Assembly (NCBI GenBank): GCA_002413745.1
Contig: DHXP01000025.1
Coordinates: 1-64,000, forward strand
DNA from: Flavobacterium sp. UBA5153
GTDB lineage: Bacteria; Bacteroidota; Bacteroidia; Flavobacteriales; Flavobacteriaceae
DNA: 64,000 nt
Direction of reading: 5' to 3'
Shown: piece by piece, positions 1-9,493 of the stretch
How the letters are laid out: every line of letters starts with the position of its first letter
Numbering within the stretch: position 1 is the first letter of the stretch
Translations under genes and position numbers: made by a program
The notes under the pieces: model-generated
Seen by the model: the letters and a program-made list of their open reading frames with translations, nothing else
Told to the model about the DNA's origin: nothing
The model's database searches: none

Positions 1-426
1 CTTGTTTTAGTAGGGGACAAATCCATTCCGAATCCAGAATTCAATCAACTCTATAATTCCTTGGAAAAATCGATCCAAAATAAAATTATAATCCTGTATA
101 AAATCGATTTCAAGGAATTATTGCTTTTGTTGCGGGGCGCATCGCTATCTGTTTATCCTTCAATCGCCGAGGGTTTTGGAATTCCGCCACTGGAGGCTGC
201 CGCTGCGGGTATTTCATCCATTTGCTCCAATACAACCGCAATGTCCGATTTCAATTTTTTTCAAAACAGATTATTTAATCCTCTTGATAAAAATGATTTA
301 TTCGAAAAAATTTCATTCGCTTTAAACCATCAAAACAATAAAGAAATAATAGAGTCAGTCAGGCTCAAATACAATTGGGAATCATCAGCCTCATTGTTTC
401 TGAAAGCCATTGAAGAAAAGCAGTAG
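1..426 (+). CDS. Glycosyltransferase family 4, C-terminal part (5' end outside window)
   Basis: The reading frame is open from base 1, so the start lies before the window; 141 residues are visible. The stretch EGFGIPPLE, with two glutamates seven residues apart, is the E-x7-E signature of GT-B retaining glycosyltransferases (GT4), which bind the nucleotide-sugar donor. It is followed by the usual alanine-rich helix and a C-terminal helix with a YNWESSA stretch. It probably adds one sugar to a lipid-linked repeat unit at the cytoplasmic face of the inner membrane. The next gene is 62 bases downstream on the same strand and is another glycosyltransferase, so both are probably in one polysaccharide operon. 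Acceptor and donor cannot be told from the sequence. Confidence 0.85.
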   Translation, partial: LVLVGDKSIPNPEFNQLYNSLEKSIQNKIIILYKIDFKELLLLLRGASLSVYPSIAEGFGIPPLEAAAAGISSICSNTTAMSDFNFFQNRLFNPLDKNDLFEKISFALNHQNNKEIIESVRLKYNWESSASLFLKAIEEKQ

Positions 427-488
427 GTTTTTTATTTAAAATGGCTTTAAAACCCTTATTTTTGGGTTATTAAAAAGGAAATAAATTA

Positions 489-1586
489 ATGAGAATAGCC
501 ATTTTAGGAACTCGAGGTATTCCAAACCATTATGGAGGTTTTGAGCAATTTGCCGAGTTTTTCTCTGTTTACCTTGCGGAAAATGGGCAAGAAGTATTTG
601 TTTATAATTCACATAACCATCCTTATCAAGAAAATTTTTTCAAAGGAGTACATATTATCCATTGTTATGATCCCGAAGGTAAAATAGGAACAGTGGGTCA
701 GTTTATCTATGATTTGAATTGCATTTTAGACTCTCGAAGGAGAAATTTTGATATAATTTTGCAATTGGGCTACACCAGTAATTCTCTTTGGCACTTCCTT
801 TTGCCAAGTAAAGCAATCATCATCACTAATATGGATGGTTTGGAATGGAAAAGGACAAAATATTCAAAACCTGTTCAAAAAGCATTAAAGTTTGCCGAAA
901 AATTGGCGGTAAATAAAAGTGATTATTTAATTTCGGATTCACTGGGAATTCAAAAATATATAAAGGAAAAATACAATAAAGATTCCACCTATATTCCTTA
1001 CGGAGCAATACCATTTAGTAATCCGGACGAAGAATTACTTGGTCAATATAAGGTTGAAAAATACAATTTCAATATGATTTTGGCCAGATTGGAACCGGAA
1101 AACAACATTGAAACGATTCTTGACGGTGTTGTTTTGAGTCAAGATGAAACGATAATTCTGGTTATCGGAAATCATGATACCAAGTTTGGAAATTATCTTA
1201 AAAAGAAATTCAACGATAAGAGTAACATTCGGTTTATCGGGGCGTTATTCAACCAAGCAAATCTTGATAATTTGAGATATTATTCCAATCTCTATTTTCA
1301 CGGTCATTCCGTGGGCGGAACAAATCCGTCGTTGCTGGAAGCCATGGCGTCAAAGGCATTAATTATTGCCCATAACAATGATTTTAATAGAGCCATTCTT
1401 AAAGAAAACGCCTATTATTTCTCGAATGCCGTCGAGGTAAAAAAACGAATCCTGGAAATCAAAAAAAATGATAACTTGCAGTTAATTCAAAATAACTTTG
1501 ATGCTATTCTAAGCGAATACAATTGGGATAAAATAAATGGAACATATTTACAACTATTTCAAAAAAGCATTTCAAAAAAAGGGTGA
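489..1586 (+). CDS. Glycosyltransferase with DUF1972 N-terminal domain
   Basis: The protein has 365 residues. The N-terminus reads GTRGIPNHYGGFE at residues 7-19, the hallmark of the DUF1972 domain found in rhamnosyltransferase-like enzymes of capsule and exopolysaccharide clusters. The second half has a GT4-like donor-binding segment (GGTNPSLLEAMAS) and a C-terminal YNWDKI motif. It probably transfers a sugar, perhaps rhamnose, to the growing repeat unit in the cytoplasm. The gene overlaps the start of the next by 50 bases, which suggests coupled translation. Family assignment is firm; the sugar is a guess. Confidence 0.85.
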   Translation: MRIAILGTRGIPNHYGGFEQFAEFFSVYLAENGQEVFVYNSHNHPYQENFFKGVHIIHCYDPEGKIGTVGQFIYDLNCILDSRRRNFDIILQLGYTSNSLWHFLLPSKAIIITNMDGLEWKRTKYSKPVQKALKFAEKLAVNKSDYLISDSLGIQKYIKEKYNKDSTYIPYGAIPFSNPDEELLGQYKVEKYNFNMILARLEPENNIETILDGVVLSQDETIILVIGNHDTKFGNYLKKKFNDKSNIRFIGALFNQANLDNLRYYSNLYFHGHSVGGTNPSLLEAMASKALIIAHNNDFNRAILKENAYYFSNAVEVKKRILEIKKNDNLQLIQNNFDAILSEYNWDKINGTYLQLFQKSISKKG

Positions 1587-2844
1587 TTCAACAAAAACAC
1601 CAGCGGTTTTTGTTTATCTTTTATCAGCGATTTTGGTGACAATTCCGTTGAATTTTGCTTTTGGAAGTATATCGTGTATATTGTTTTTAATAGTGTCTTT
1701 TTCTACATTGTACAAAATTAAATTTTCTTACAGCAGGGCATTAATGTTGCCCATTTTGTTCTATTGCTTAATGATTTTGTCACTTTTTTGGACAAGAGAT
1801 ACAAAATCAACATTGGCGGGTTTGCAAAAAGAAATAGTGTTTTTGTTTCTGCCCTTGGCTTTTTTGTTTATCCCAAAATTAAGTAAACAAGCCATAGACA
1901 GCATCTTTAGGATGTTTAGTTTTAGTATGGTTTTTTATGCGTTATACTATTTTATAAAAGCTTTGTCTAGGTATTTTGTTTCAGGAAACACGGATGTTTT
2001 TTTCTATCATGAATTGGTAACAAAGGAATTAAATGCCATTTATGTTTCGGTTCTTGCCTCATATGCCATGTTTTATTTTATTTCATTGTCAAAGAAATCA
2101 TTAAAAGAAAGGACGGCTCTAATCCTATTAATTTTATTGGTGTTTTTATTATCATCAAAAAACATCATTGTTATAGACTTTTTATTGATTGTCATTTATT
2201 ACTTATTCTTTTCAGGCAGATCAAAGCAAATTAAGGTTATTACTGTGTTGATGATTGCATTTTCATTGCTTTTATCCGTAGTATTTGTAAATAAAATAAG
2301 AGATAGATTTTTGATTGAATATGAAACCGCTTTCAATGGCAATACCACAAATAAAAACGGGAAGGTTTGCAATATAAGTCTGAAGCAAGCTTGGAGTAAT
2401 GAACAATTTAAGCAAAATGATTTTTTTTCCGGAACGGCATTCAGGTTATATCAAATTAGAATTTTCAAGGAAATGTTACATGAAGAAAACATTTTTTTTA
2501 CCGGTTTCGGTCTTGAAGCTTCCCAGGATAAAATAAAAGAAAAAGCAAAACAACATAATTTGTATCCAGAATATGGGAAGTTTAATTTCCATAACCAGTA
2601 CATTCAAACTTTTTCAGAATTGGGCATATTTGGACTATTACTTTTAGTTTTAATGGTATTAATCAATATAAAAAACGCGGTGGTTCATAAAAATTTCCTT
2701 CATATTGTTTTTACGGTAACAATGATAACACTATTTTTGACAGAATCCTTTTTTTGCAGGCAACGTGGTGTGATTTTTTTCGTCACAATGTATTGCATAT
2801 TTAATACAACAGATGTGTCTAAAGTCAAAATCACTTTAAAATAA
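1537..2844 (+). CDS. O-antigen ligase/polymerase-like (Wzy/WaaL type) membrane protein
   Basis: The 435-residue protein is largely hydrophobic, with roughly ten or more predicted membrane segments. It has one long soluble loop at about residues 255-350 containing an FGLEASQDK stretch, followed by an [15 protein letters not shown] segment close to the conserved H-N-x-x-L/I pattern of the Wzy_C domain. This layout is typical of O-antigen ligases and polymerases that join repeat units on the periplasmic side. The chosen ATG lies inside the preceding gene; no good start exists further in before the first membrane helix. Such proteins diverge strongly in sequence, so ligase and polymerase cannot be separated here. 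Confidence 0.75.
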   Translation: MEHIYNYFKKAFQKKGDSTKTPAVFVYLLSAILVTIPLNFAFGSISCILFLIVSFSTLYKIKFSYSRALMLPILFYCLMILSLFWTRDTKSTLAGLQKEIVFLFLPLAFLFIPKLSKQAIDSIFRMFSFSMVFYALYYFIKALSRYFVSGNTDVFFYHELVTKELNAIYVSVLASYAMFYFISLSKKSLKERTALILLILLVFLLSSKNIIVIDFLLIVIYYLFFSGRSKQIKVITVLMIAFSLLLSVVFVNKIRDRFLIEYETAFNGNTTNKNGKVCNISLKQAWSNEQFKQNDFFSGTAFRLYQIRIFKEMLHEENIFFTGFGLEASQDKIKEKAKQHNLYPEYGKFNFHNQYIQTFSELGIFGLLLLVLMVLINIKNAVVHKNFLHIVFTVTMITLFLTESFFCRQRGVIFFVTMYCIFNTTDVSKVKITLK

Positions 2845-2848
2845 AAAT

Positions 2849-3832
2849 ATGAAAAGAATACTCATTACCGGAGCAGCAGGATTTTTAGGATCACATCTTT
2901 GTGATCGATTTATTGCCGAAGGCTACTTTGTAATCGGTATGGATAATCTTATCACAGGCGATTTAAAAAACATTGAGCATTTGTTCAAGCTCGAAAATTT
3001 CGAGTTCTATCATCATGACATTACGAAATTTGTTTATGTGCCAGGAAAATTAGATTATATTCTTCATTTTGCGTCACCTGCCAGTCCAATAGATTACTTA
3101 AAAATCCCAATACAAACCTTAAAAGTGGGTTCCTTGGGAACACATAATCTCCTCGGTTTGGCAAGAGTAAAAGAAGCCAGAATTCTTATTGCTTCGACAT
3201 CAGAAGTTTATGGGGATCCGTTGGTTCATCCACAAACCGAAGAATACTATGGAAATGTAAATACGATAGGGCCGAGAGGCGTTTATGATGAAGCCAAACG
3301 TTTTCAGGAATCTATCACTATGGCGTATCATACTTTTCATGGTGTAGAGACCAGAATCGTCCGGATTTTTAACACCTATGGTCCAAGAATGCGACTCAAT
3401 GACGGCCGAGTAATTCCTGCGTTCATTGGGCAGGCGCTTCGTGGCGAAGATTTGACTATTTTTGGCGATGGTATGCAAACGCGTTCTTTTTGTTATGTAG
3501 ACGATCAGGTGGAAGGTATTTTTAGATTACTCCATTCTGATTATGCGTTTCCTGTTAATATTGGGAATCCAGACGAAATTACCATCAAAGATTTTGCCGA
3601 TGAAATTATAAAACTCACCGGAACCAATCAAAAAATCGTTTATTATCCGCTCCCTGTTAATGATCCTTTACAACGACAACCCGATATAACAAAAGCCAGA
3701 GAATTACTGGGCTGGGAAGCCAAAGTGTCTCGAGCGGAAGGGATGAAAATCACCTATGACTATTTCAAATCATTATCAAAGGAAGAACTTTCAAAAGAAG
3801 AGCACAAAGACTTTTCTAAGTACATAATTTAG
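2849..3832 (+). CDS. uxs: UDP-glucuronic acid decarboxylase (UDP-xylose synthase), SDR family
   Basis: This 327-residue extended short-chain dehydrogenase has the NAD-binding GAAGFLGSH motif at residues 8-16, STSEVYG at 116-122, and the catalytic tyrosine and lysine in YDEAK (Y146, K150). The segment around [10 protein letters not shown] and the RSFCYVDD motif are characteristic of UDP-glucuronate decarboxylases, which make UDP-xylose for glycan assembly. Length and motifs are complete. It starts four bases after the polymerase-like gene and overlaps the stop of its own frame by one base with the next gene (TAGTG), so it is in the middle of an operon. A dTDP-glucose 4,6-dehydratase is less likely given the motif pattern. 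Confidence 0.85.
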   Translation: MKRILITGAAGFLGSHLCDRFIAEGYFVIGMDNLITGDLKNIEHLFKLENFEFYHHDITKFVYVPGKLDYILHFASPASPIDYLKIPIQTLKVGSLGTHNLLGLARVKEARILIASTSEVYGDPLVHPQTEEYYGNVNTIGPRGVYDEAKRFQESITMAYHTFHGVETRIVRIFNTYGPRMRLNDGRVIPAFIGQALRGEDLTIFGDGMQTRSFCYVDDQVEGIFRLLHSDYAFPVNIGNPDEITIKDFADEIIKLTGTNQKIVYYPLPVNDPLQRQPDITKARELLGWEAKVSRAEGMKITYDYFKSLSKEELSKEEHKDFSKYII

Positions 3833-5184
3833 TGAAAACCAAAACGGGAAGATATTCAGGCTATATTCGCCCTTTTTCATACTTGATAGATCTGATAATT
3901 ATCAACATACTTGCTATTTATATAATTCCAGTATCGGTCAATGAAATTTTTTATTCTGTTTTTATAAGTTGTACCTGGTTTATTATTGCCGCCAATCTTG
4001 GTTTTTATGAAGTGTATCGCTATACCAAGGTAATTTCTATTCTAAATTGCACCCTGAAACAAGGATTATTATTCACTTTATTTTGTCTTGCTTTTGAGTT
4101 TTTTTATTCCGAAAATTCCAATTCCGAAAAAGTTGTTTTGTTTGCCGCTATTGCTCTATTTTTAATTCTATTAATTAAACTGTTTATTTATTATTTCCTA
4201 AGAAAATACAGAGTGTTATTTGGAGGAAATTTCAGAACCGTTGTGTTGTTAGGAAATAATAAAAGTATCAATCCATTGCGGTGTTTTTTTATGGAAAATC
4301 CAGATTATGGATACCAATTAATGAAAGTATTTGACCTGGAAAACCATAAAAAACTCAAAATTAACGAATGCCTTTCCTTTGTTTTAGAGAACAAAATCGA
4401 TGAAATATACTGTTCGATGTCCGATTTGTCAAATAAACAAATAAGCAACATTATCTATTTTGCCGACAATAATTTGAAAACATTAAAATTTATTCCTGAC
4501 GAAAAGCAAATTCTTTCACGAAACTTTACTTTCGAATATTATGATTACATACCCGTTATTTCTCTAAGAACCATTTTGCTGGACGAAACGCTAAATAAAG
4601 GTATCAAACGTGTTTTCGACTTCCTTTTTTCGGCAGTAATTATTGTAGGGGTATTGTCTTGGCTTACACCAATTTTAGCTATTATTATAAAACGGGAGTC
4701 AAAAGGGCCTTTATTTTTTGTGCAAAAAAGAAATGGATTGAATTATAAAGAATTCAATTGTTATAAATTCAGGTCGATGGAGTTAAACGATCAAGCCGAT
4801 TTACATCAAGTTTCCAAAAACGATATTAGAGTTACTAAAATAGGCAAATTGATGCGAAAAACCAGCATTGATGAGCTGCCACAGTTTTTCAATGTTTTAT
4901 TGGGCGAAATGTCGGTGGTGGGGCCCAGACCACACATGGTAAGTCACACCAATATATATGCCTTAAGAATAGACAAATTTATGGTGCGTCATTTTGTAAA
5001 ACCAGGAATCACGGGACTCGCTCAAACAAAAGGATTTCGAGGCGAAGTAGAAAGAGAAGCCGATATCATAAATAGAGTAAAATATGATATCTTCTATATG
5101 GAAAATTGGTCTATTTTATTGGACATTAAAATTATCTTCAGCACGATATTTAACATTTTAAAAGGTGATAAAAAAGCGTATTAA
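3832..5184 (+). CDS. Polyprenyl-phosphate sugar phosphotransferase (initiating sugar transferase, WcaJ/WbaP type)
   Basis: The 450-residue protein has four hydrophobic segments in the first 130 residues, a CoA-binding-like middle domain, and a C-terminal bacterial sugar-transferase domain from about residue 259 (KRVFDFLFS). This domain includes the donor-phosphate motif region KFRSM and the DELPQFFNVLLGEMSVVGPRP block. Enzymes of this type start repeat-unit synthesis by transferring a sugar phosphate to undecaprenyl phosphate at the inner membrane. The start is a GTG that shares one base with the upstream stop codon. The end overlaps the convergent gene by four bases, closing the plus-strand operon. 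Confidence 0.9.
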   Translation: MKTKTGRYSGYIRPFSYLIDLIIINILAIYIIPVSVNEIFYSVFISCTWFIIAANLGFYEVYRYTKVISILNCTLKQGLLFTLFCLAFEFFYSENSNSEKVVLFAAIALFLILLIKLFIYYFLRKYRVLFGGNFRTVVLLGNNKSINPLRCFFMENPDYGYQLMKVFDLENHKKLKINECLSFVLENKIDEIYCSMSDLSNKQISNIIYFADNNLKTLKFIPDEKQILSRNFTFEYYDYIPVISLRTILLDETLNKGIKRVFDFLFSAVIIVGVLSWLTPILAIIIKRESKGPLFFVQKRNGLNYKEFNCYKFRSMELNDQADLHQVSKNDIRVTKIGKLMRKTSIDELPQFFNVLLGEMSVVGPRPHMVSHTNIYALRIDKFMVRHFVKPGITGLAQTKGFRGEVEREADIINRVKYDIFYMENWSILLDIKIIFSTIFNILKGDKKAY

Positions 5185-6365
5185 AAAACATCCTTTTCAA
5201 TTAATCCCGTCATTTGAAAATCGAGATTAAAATTGTTTTCAGCATAATCAAAAACTATCTTTTTCATCTGCTGAATTTGTTCTTTTCCTTCTTTTGAGAT
5301 TTTGATCAAAGTAAAATTCAAATTCTCAAAATTCCCAACTTCGGCAACCCAACCCAAATTGTTTTCTTTCACGATTGTCTCTCCTTCGCCACCGCCAAAA
5401 TAAAGAATGGGGAATCCCAACGCGCTATATTCGAATATTTTTGAAGGAACTGATCCGTAAATTCTTGTTTTCAAGGGTACAATGGCAATATCAAAAGCTT
5501 TTAGTTTTTCGTGTAAAATATTTCGTTCCTTCATTCCGTGAAAGAATATTTTTTTCTGTGGATTTTGTTTGATTAGATCTTCAATCTGGGATTTCTCTGT
5601 GCCGTCGCCAAAAATATGCAAATCAATGTTTAAACCTTCTAATTCAATTTTTTGACACAATTCAAAAACACCTTGGGCAACACCCAACAATCCGGCATAA
5701 AACAGTTGAATGGGTTCATTTTTTTTGGTTTCAAACTTCATTTCCGCGACTTGATGATCAGGAAAATTGCGATATAAATAGCATTTTTTTTCTGGAAAAA
5801 CCGAATGAATGTGTGCGATGATTTCTTTGGATTGTCCAAAAACTATCGAGGATTTCTTGTAAATATATCGTTCTAAAAACAACGAAACTTTATGCGAAAA
5901 GCTGTTTTTTTTAAGGGCTTTCAATTCAATGGCTGCCAATGGCCACAAATCAGAAACATTCAAGATTATTTTTTTCCGTTTTAGCGAAAGCACAAAAACC
6001 GAGATAAACGACAACAATAAAGGAGGTGATTGAACCACGACTTTATGGGGCGTTTTTTGGAACAATAAATAGAAAAAAAGCCCAGTTGAAAACGACAAAA
6101 CCGAAAGCGTTCTTTTAAGGATGTTTTTGCTGACACTCGGATAAATCCAAAGGCGTTTTACGATGATATTCTGGAGATTTTCTGTTACCGAAAACTTGCC
6201 TTTGTATTCCGGAAACAATTCTCCTTTTGGATAATTCGCGAGTGGACAAATTACCGAAACCTTGTAATTATTTTGATGCAATTTCAGAGCCAACTGCTCA
6301 ATTCTATTGGCGGCAGCCCCTTTTTCTGGAGGATAATAATTGGATATAATAAGGATTTCTTCCAT
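5181..6365 (-). CDS. Glycosyltransferase family 4 (WcaI/WbuB-like)
   Basis: The 394-residue GT-B protein starts with ISNYYPPEKGAAANRIEQLA, the N-terminal pattern of WcaI/WbuB-type transferases. It has a hydrophobic segment near residues 85-125 and a C-terminal donor-binding part with GSVPSKIFEYSALGFPILY, where the conserved glutamate sits. It probably adds an N-acetylated amino sugar in the cytoplasm or at the inner membrane. The start overlaps the stop of wecB by one base, so these minus-strand genes form one transcript. The pairing with WecB suggests an N-acetylmannosamine-type product, but this is inference from context. Confidence 0.8.
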   Translation of the reverse strand: MEEILIISNYYPPEKGAAANRIEQLALKLHQNNYKVSVICPLANYPKGELFPEYKGKFSVTENLQNIIVKRLWIYPSVSKNILKRTLSVLSFSTGLFFYLLFQKTPHKVVVQSPPLLLSFISVFVLSLKRKKIILNVSDLWPLAAIELKALKKNSFSHKVSLFLERYIYKKSSIVFGQSKEIIAHIHSVFPEKKCYLYRNFPDHQVAEMKFETKKNEPIQLFYAGLLGVAQGVFELCQKIELEGLNIDLHIFGDGTEKSQIEDLIKQNPQKKIFFHGMKERNILHEKLKAFDIAIVPLKTRIYGSVPSKIFEYSALGFPILYFGGGEGETIVKENNLGWVAEVGNFENLNFTLIKISKEGKEQIQQMKKIVFDYAENNFNLDFQMTGLIEKDVF

Positions 6366-7453
6366 TAGTTTTTGTCCAGTAAAATATCAATAATTCGTTC
6401 CGATGCTTTTCCGTCCCAAAGTTCTGGAATTCCGGCAGTTCTTTTTTCCTTTTTTAGAAATTCATCAAAGATTTCCTTTAAATTTTCAACCGAAGTTCCT
6501 ACCAAAGTGTTCGTTCCAATGGTTTCTGTTTCGGGTCTTTCGGTGTTGTTTCGCATTGTAAAACAAGGAATTCCCAAAACCGTGGTTTCTTCCGAAATCC
6601 CCCCAGAATCAGTGATTACGGCAAAACTGTTTTTTATCAAATACATAAAATTCAAATAACCTTGCGGCTCCACAAAAACGATGTTTTTTAACGCCAAATC
6701 AGTTTCTCCCAAAATTGCTTTCGTTCTTGGATGAATGGGAAAAATCACTTTTTTGTTTCCCGCCATTTTATCAATGCCTTCGAGTAATTGAATTAGCGAT
6801 TGTTCTTCATCCACATTTGACGGACGATGCAAAGTTAAAACGATATAATTTCCGGCTTCCAATCCAAATTCTATCCAAAAAACCGGCGCAAAAATTCTGT
6901 CCAAATTTTGATATAAAGTATCAATCATCACGTTACCCACGAAATGGATATTGTCTTTTTCGACACCATATTTCAATAAATTTTCCGATGCCGTTTCCGA
7001 AGTTGTGAAGAAATAATCCGTGATACTGTCCGTAACGATTCGGTTTATTTCTTCCGGCATCGTCATATCTCCAGAGCGAATTCCGGCTTCTACGTGGGCA
7101 ACTTTTATGTTTTGTTTTTTGGCCACAATGGCACAAGCCATCGTCGAATTGACATCGCCAACCACCAAAACCAAATCGCAAGGATTTTGCAGCAATTCTT
7201 TTTCAAAGGCAATCATAATGGCACCTGTTTGTTCCGCCTGCGAACCGCTTTTCACCTCTAAATTGCTGTTAGGTTTTGGAATATTGAGTTCTTCAAAAAA
7301 AGTGTCGCTGAGGTTTTTGTCATAATGCTGACCCGTATGCACCAATCGATAGGAAACATTAAGCCCTTCTTTTTGCTTTTTTTCAATCGCTTTTATGATG
7401 GGTGCGATTTTGATGAAATTAGGCCTTGCACCTGCAACTATGGTGATTTTCAT
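6365..7453 (-). CDS. wecB: UDP-N-acetylglucosamine 2-epimerase (non-hydrolysing)
   Basis: The 362-residue protein starts with GARPNFIKIAPI and carries HTGQHYD, HVEAGIRS, LTLHRPSNVD, and the C-terminal SGGISEE and NNTERPE blocks. Together these identify the WecB/MnaA family, which interconverts UDP-GlcNAc and UDP-ManNAc in the cytoplasm. Length is normal and all motifs are present. It overlaps capK upstream by four bases (ATGA) and the glycosyltransferase downstream by one base, showing tight translational coupling. No UDP-ManNAc dehydrogenase is in the window, so the product may be used directly or oxidised by an enzyme encoded elsewhere. Confidence 0.93.
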   Translation of the reverse strand: MKITIVAGARPNFIKIAPIIKAIEKKQKEGLNVSYRLVHTGQHYDKNLSDTFFEELNIPKPNSNLEVKSGSQAEQTGAIMIAFEKELLQNPCDLVLVVGDVNSTMACAIVAKKQNIKVAHVEAGIRSGDMTMPEEINRIVTDSITDYFFTTSETASENLLKYGVEKDNIHFVGNVMIDTLYQNLDRIFAPVFWIEFGLEAGNYIVLTLHRPSNVDEEQSLIQLLEGIDKMAGNKKVIFPIHPRTKAILGETDLALKNIVFVEPQGYLNFMYLIKNSFAVITDSGGISEETTVLGIPCFTMRNNTERPETETIGTNTLVGTSVENLKEIFDEFLKKEKRTAGIPELWDGKASERIIDILLDKN

Positions 7454-8802
7454 TTTTTTATTTCTTTGATTAATGAAACAAACTGCTTCAATTTCCCGCT
7501 TTTGCTTCGTTCCAGCTTCTCTTTTCGGATAAATGTAAAAGTCAATCCTTTTTCCAGATACAAACCAATTGCATTTTCAATTTTTTTGATTTGTTCCAAT
7601 GTCAATTCCATTTCACTAACATATTCAACCTCAAAAGTATTGATTTTAGTTTGTTTGATGACAAATTCTTTTACGTTGCCATCGTCTTCAATGATACTTT
7701 TGGTCACGTAATAAAACGTCAATCCGGGCGATTTTTTTCCGCTTGGCAAAAGGGCAACATCGTTGGTTCTGCCAATTAATTTTTTCAGAATTGGTTTTTT
7801 GGCAGTGCTTTTCGTATCCAAAATTCCAATATCGCCAATGTCATATCGAATGAACGGATGCGCTTTGTTGAACAAAGAAGTGATCACGATGCGACCTGAT
7901 TTGCCATAAGGCAATACATTATTATCATCGTCCAAAATTTCCACAAAAAGTGTTTCCGAATTCACCTGCCATTCTCCATCAGGGTTTTCGAAAGCAATCA
8001 AATCCAGTTCCGAAGCTCCGTATTCATTGACAACGGGAACGCCAAATTGTTTTTCCAGCAAGATTTTGTCTTCTTCGAAGAGCATTTCCGAAGTTACTAT
8101 GCAAACCTTTAGAGTTGGGCAAATATCATTTAATATAACGTTTTTCTTTTGTAAAAACTTGGCAAACAAAACAATCGAACTAGTGTATCCATTGATGTAA
8201 TCGAATTTTTTAGTTTCAAATTTTTTAAGAAATCCCTCTAAAACGTCATCCGATAAATCGAAAATCGAAAATCGAAAACGGCGGAGCAAAAAATCTTTAA
8301 AACGTTCCTTCTTGTTGCCCATAAAATCCAATGGAATTCCATAAAATCGAGCTTGAAAAGAGATGTTGAAATCGATTCCGTGCCGGCCGAAACGATACCT
8401 ATTCGAAGCCCAAGTCAGAGCATGGGTATATTTGTCCTTGGCAAAAATAAAGGGATCTCCGCTAGAACCGGAAGTTTTATTGACGTAAACATTTTTTGAA
8501 GAATATCCCTTTGAAAGTCTTCCTTTTAGAGGTTTTTGAAAGTCTTTTTTGGTCATTATGGGCAAATCATTCCAGTTTTGCTTCGCCAATTCGCTATCGC
8601 TCGGGTCAAAATTACTTTTGTCAACAAATTTTTTATAATACGGATTGTTTTTTAGATGAAATTCAACAATTTCAAGTTTTTTGTTTTCAAGAAAATCTTC
8701 GAATTCTTGTTCAGGAATAGACAGGATTTTTCGCAATTCGGCTTTGGCTTCCTTCATCGGGAAACCATTTAATTGGAGCGACAAATTGAAAAGTTGAAAC
8801 AT
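7450..8802 (-). CDS. CapK/PaaK-like adenylate-forming protein of polysaccharide clusters
   Basis: The 450-residue protein has the adenylate-binding loop NKTSGSSGDPF around residue 108, an NEYGASELD segment near 250, and PFIRYDIGD near 310. These are motifs of phenylacetate-CoA ligase (PaaK) and CapK relatives. CapK-type proteins are common in capsule and O-antigen clusters, where a role in activating an acyl or carboxyl group is suspected but not settled. The gene overlaps wecB by four bases. Its start is directly adjacent to the stop of higA, with no untranslated gap. A phenylacetate catabolic role is unlikely because the neighbours are glycan genes. Confidence 0.78.
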   Translation of the reverse strand: MFQLFNLSLQLNGFPMKEAKAELRKILSIPEQEFEDFLENKKLEIVEFHLKNNPYYKKFVDKSNFDPSDSELAKQNWNDLPIMTKKDFQKPLKGRLSKGYSSKNVYVNKTSGSSGDPFIFAKDKYTHALTWASNRYRFGRHGIDFNISFQARFYGIPLDFMGNKKERFKDFLLRRFRFSIFDLSDDVLEGFLKKFETKKFDYINGYTSSIVLFAKFLQKKNVILNDICPTLKVCIVTSEMLFEEDKILLEKQFGVPVVNEYGASELDLIAFENPDGEWQVNSETLFVEILDDDNNVLPYGKSGRIVITSLFNKAHPFIRYDIGDIGILDTKSTAKKPILKKLIGRTNDVALLPSGKKSPGLTFYYVTKSIIEDDGNVKEFVIKQTKINTFEVEYVSEMELTLEQIKKIENAIGLYLEKGLTFTFIRKEKLERSKSGKLKQFVSLIKEIKK

Positions 8803-9105
8803 TTAAGCTACTTTTTGTCCATCAAATCGTTTGATGGATTCCAATTCCTGTCTTTTATTTTCCGTTCCTTCTTCTATATCAAAATCATCTTGAAGGCCTA
8901 GCCAAAATTTTGCTGAATTTCCAAAGTATTGGCTTAGTCGCAGGGCTGTATCGGCCGTTATTCTTCGGTTACCTTTGGTGATTTCCGAAATTCTGGTTTG
9001 CGGAATCTTCAGATCTTTTGACAATCGGTAAGAGGTTATTTCTAAAGGAATAAGAAATTCTTCTAATAAAATTTCACCAGGATGTATATTTTTTAGTTTT
9101 TCCAT
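8803..9105 (-). CDS. higA: HigA-type antitoxin (XRE helix-turn-helix)
   Basis: The 100-residue protein begins with NIHPGEILLEEFL, followed by a helix-turn-helix around residues 24-50 (SYRLSKDLKIPQTRISEI) and the ITADTALRLSQYFG and FWLGLQDDFD blocks typical of HigA (VapI) antitoxins. It binds the toxin and, in this family, represses its own promoter. It follows the toxin gene by ten bases, the toxin-first order usual for higBA. The stop codon abuts the start of capK, so repression at the higBA promoter could also lower expression of the downstream glycan genes; this last point is inference. Confidence 0.92.
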   Translation of the reverse strand: MEKLKNIHPGEILLEEFLIPLEITSYRLSKDLKIPQTRISEITKGNRRITADTALRLSQYFGNSAKFWLGLQDDFDIEEGTENKRQELESIKRFDGQKVA

Positions 9106-9115
9106 TTTAAAGTTT

Positions 9116-9397
9116 TTAATGATAGTTTATAATCTCAACATTGCTAGTATTTCCATTTTCCCAAATAAAAATAATTCGCCATTGATTGTTAATTCGAATA
9201 CTATAATAAACTTTCAAATTACCACTTAATTTTTCTAAATGGTTCGATGGAGGAATTCTTAAATCTATCAAATCTTGAGAATTGTTAAGCATTCTAAGCT
9301 TTCTTCTACCAATTTGCTGTATTTCTATTGATGGTTTTTTTACAATAATTCCATTCCATATTTTTTCAGTTTCTTTAGATCCGAATGAAATTATCAT
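9116..9397 (-). CDS. higB: HigB-type mRNA interferase toxin
   Basis: The 93-residue basic protein has the RelE/HigB fold pattern: an N-terminal beta strand, two helices, LEKLSGNLKVYYSIRINNQWRIIF split over the central strands, and an EIINYH C-terminus with the terminal histidine common in HigB. Such toxins cleave ribosome-associated mRNA. The length and the partner gene match the family well. It begins near 9397 on the minus strand, about 100 bases from the divergent purD start, so the shared intergenic region must hold both promoters. Confidence 0.9.
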   Translation of the reverse strand: MIISFGSKETEKIWNGIIVKKPSIEIQQIGRRKLRMLNNSQDLIDLRIPPSNHLEKLSGNLKVYYSIRINNQWRIIFIWENGNTSNVEIINYH

Positions 9398-9461
9398 ATC
9401 TTTTGCGTTACTAACGTCAAAAGTAAGTAAAAAAAATTATTATTTCAACTTAAAACGAACT

Positions 9462-9469
9462 ATTTTTGC
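9462..9469 (+). promoter_or_regulatory. Flavobacterial -7 promoter box upstream of purD
   Basis: TATTTTTG matches the TAnnTTTG consensus of flavobacterial sigma-A promoters and lies 25 bases before the purD ATG. No clear TTG element is seen at the expected distance upstream, so strength is uncertain. Confidence 0.55.
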
Positions 9470-9493
9470 ACCACAACTAAACAAAACTACACC

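Noticed and set aside
6715..7325. Plus-strand open frames of about 100 codons opposite wecB
   Set aside because: Antisense shadows of a well-supported gene.
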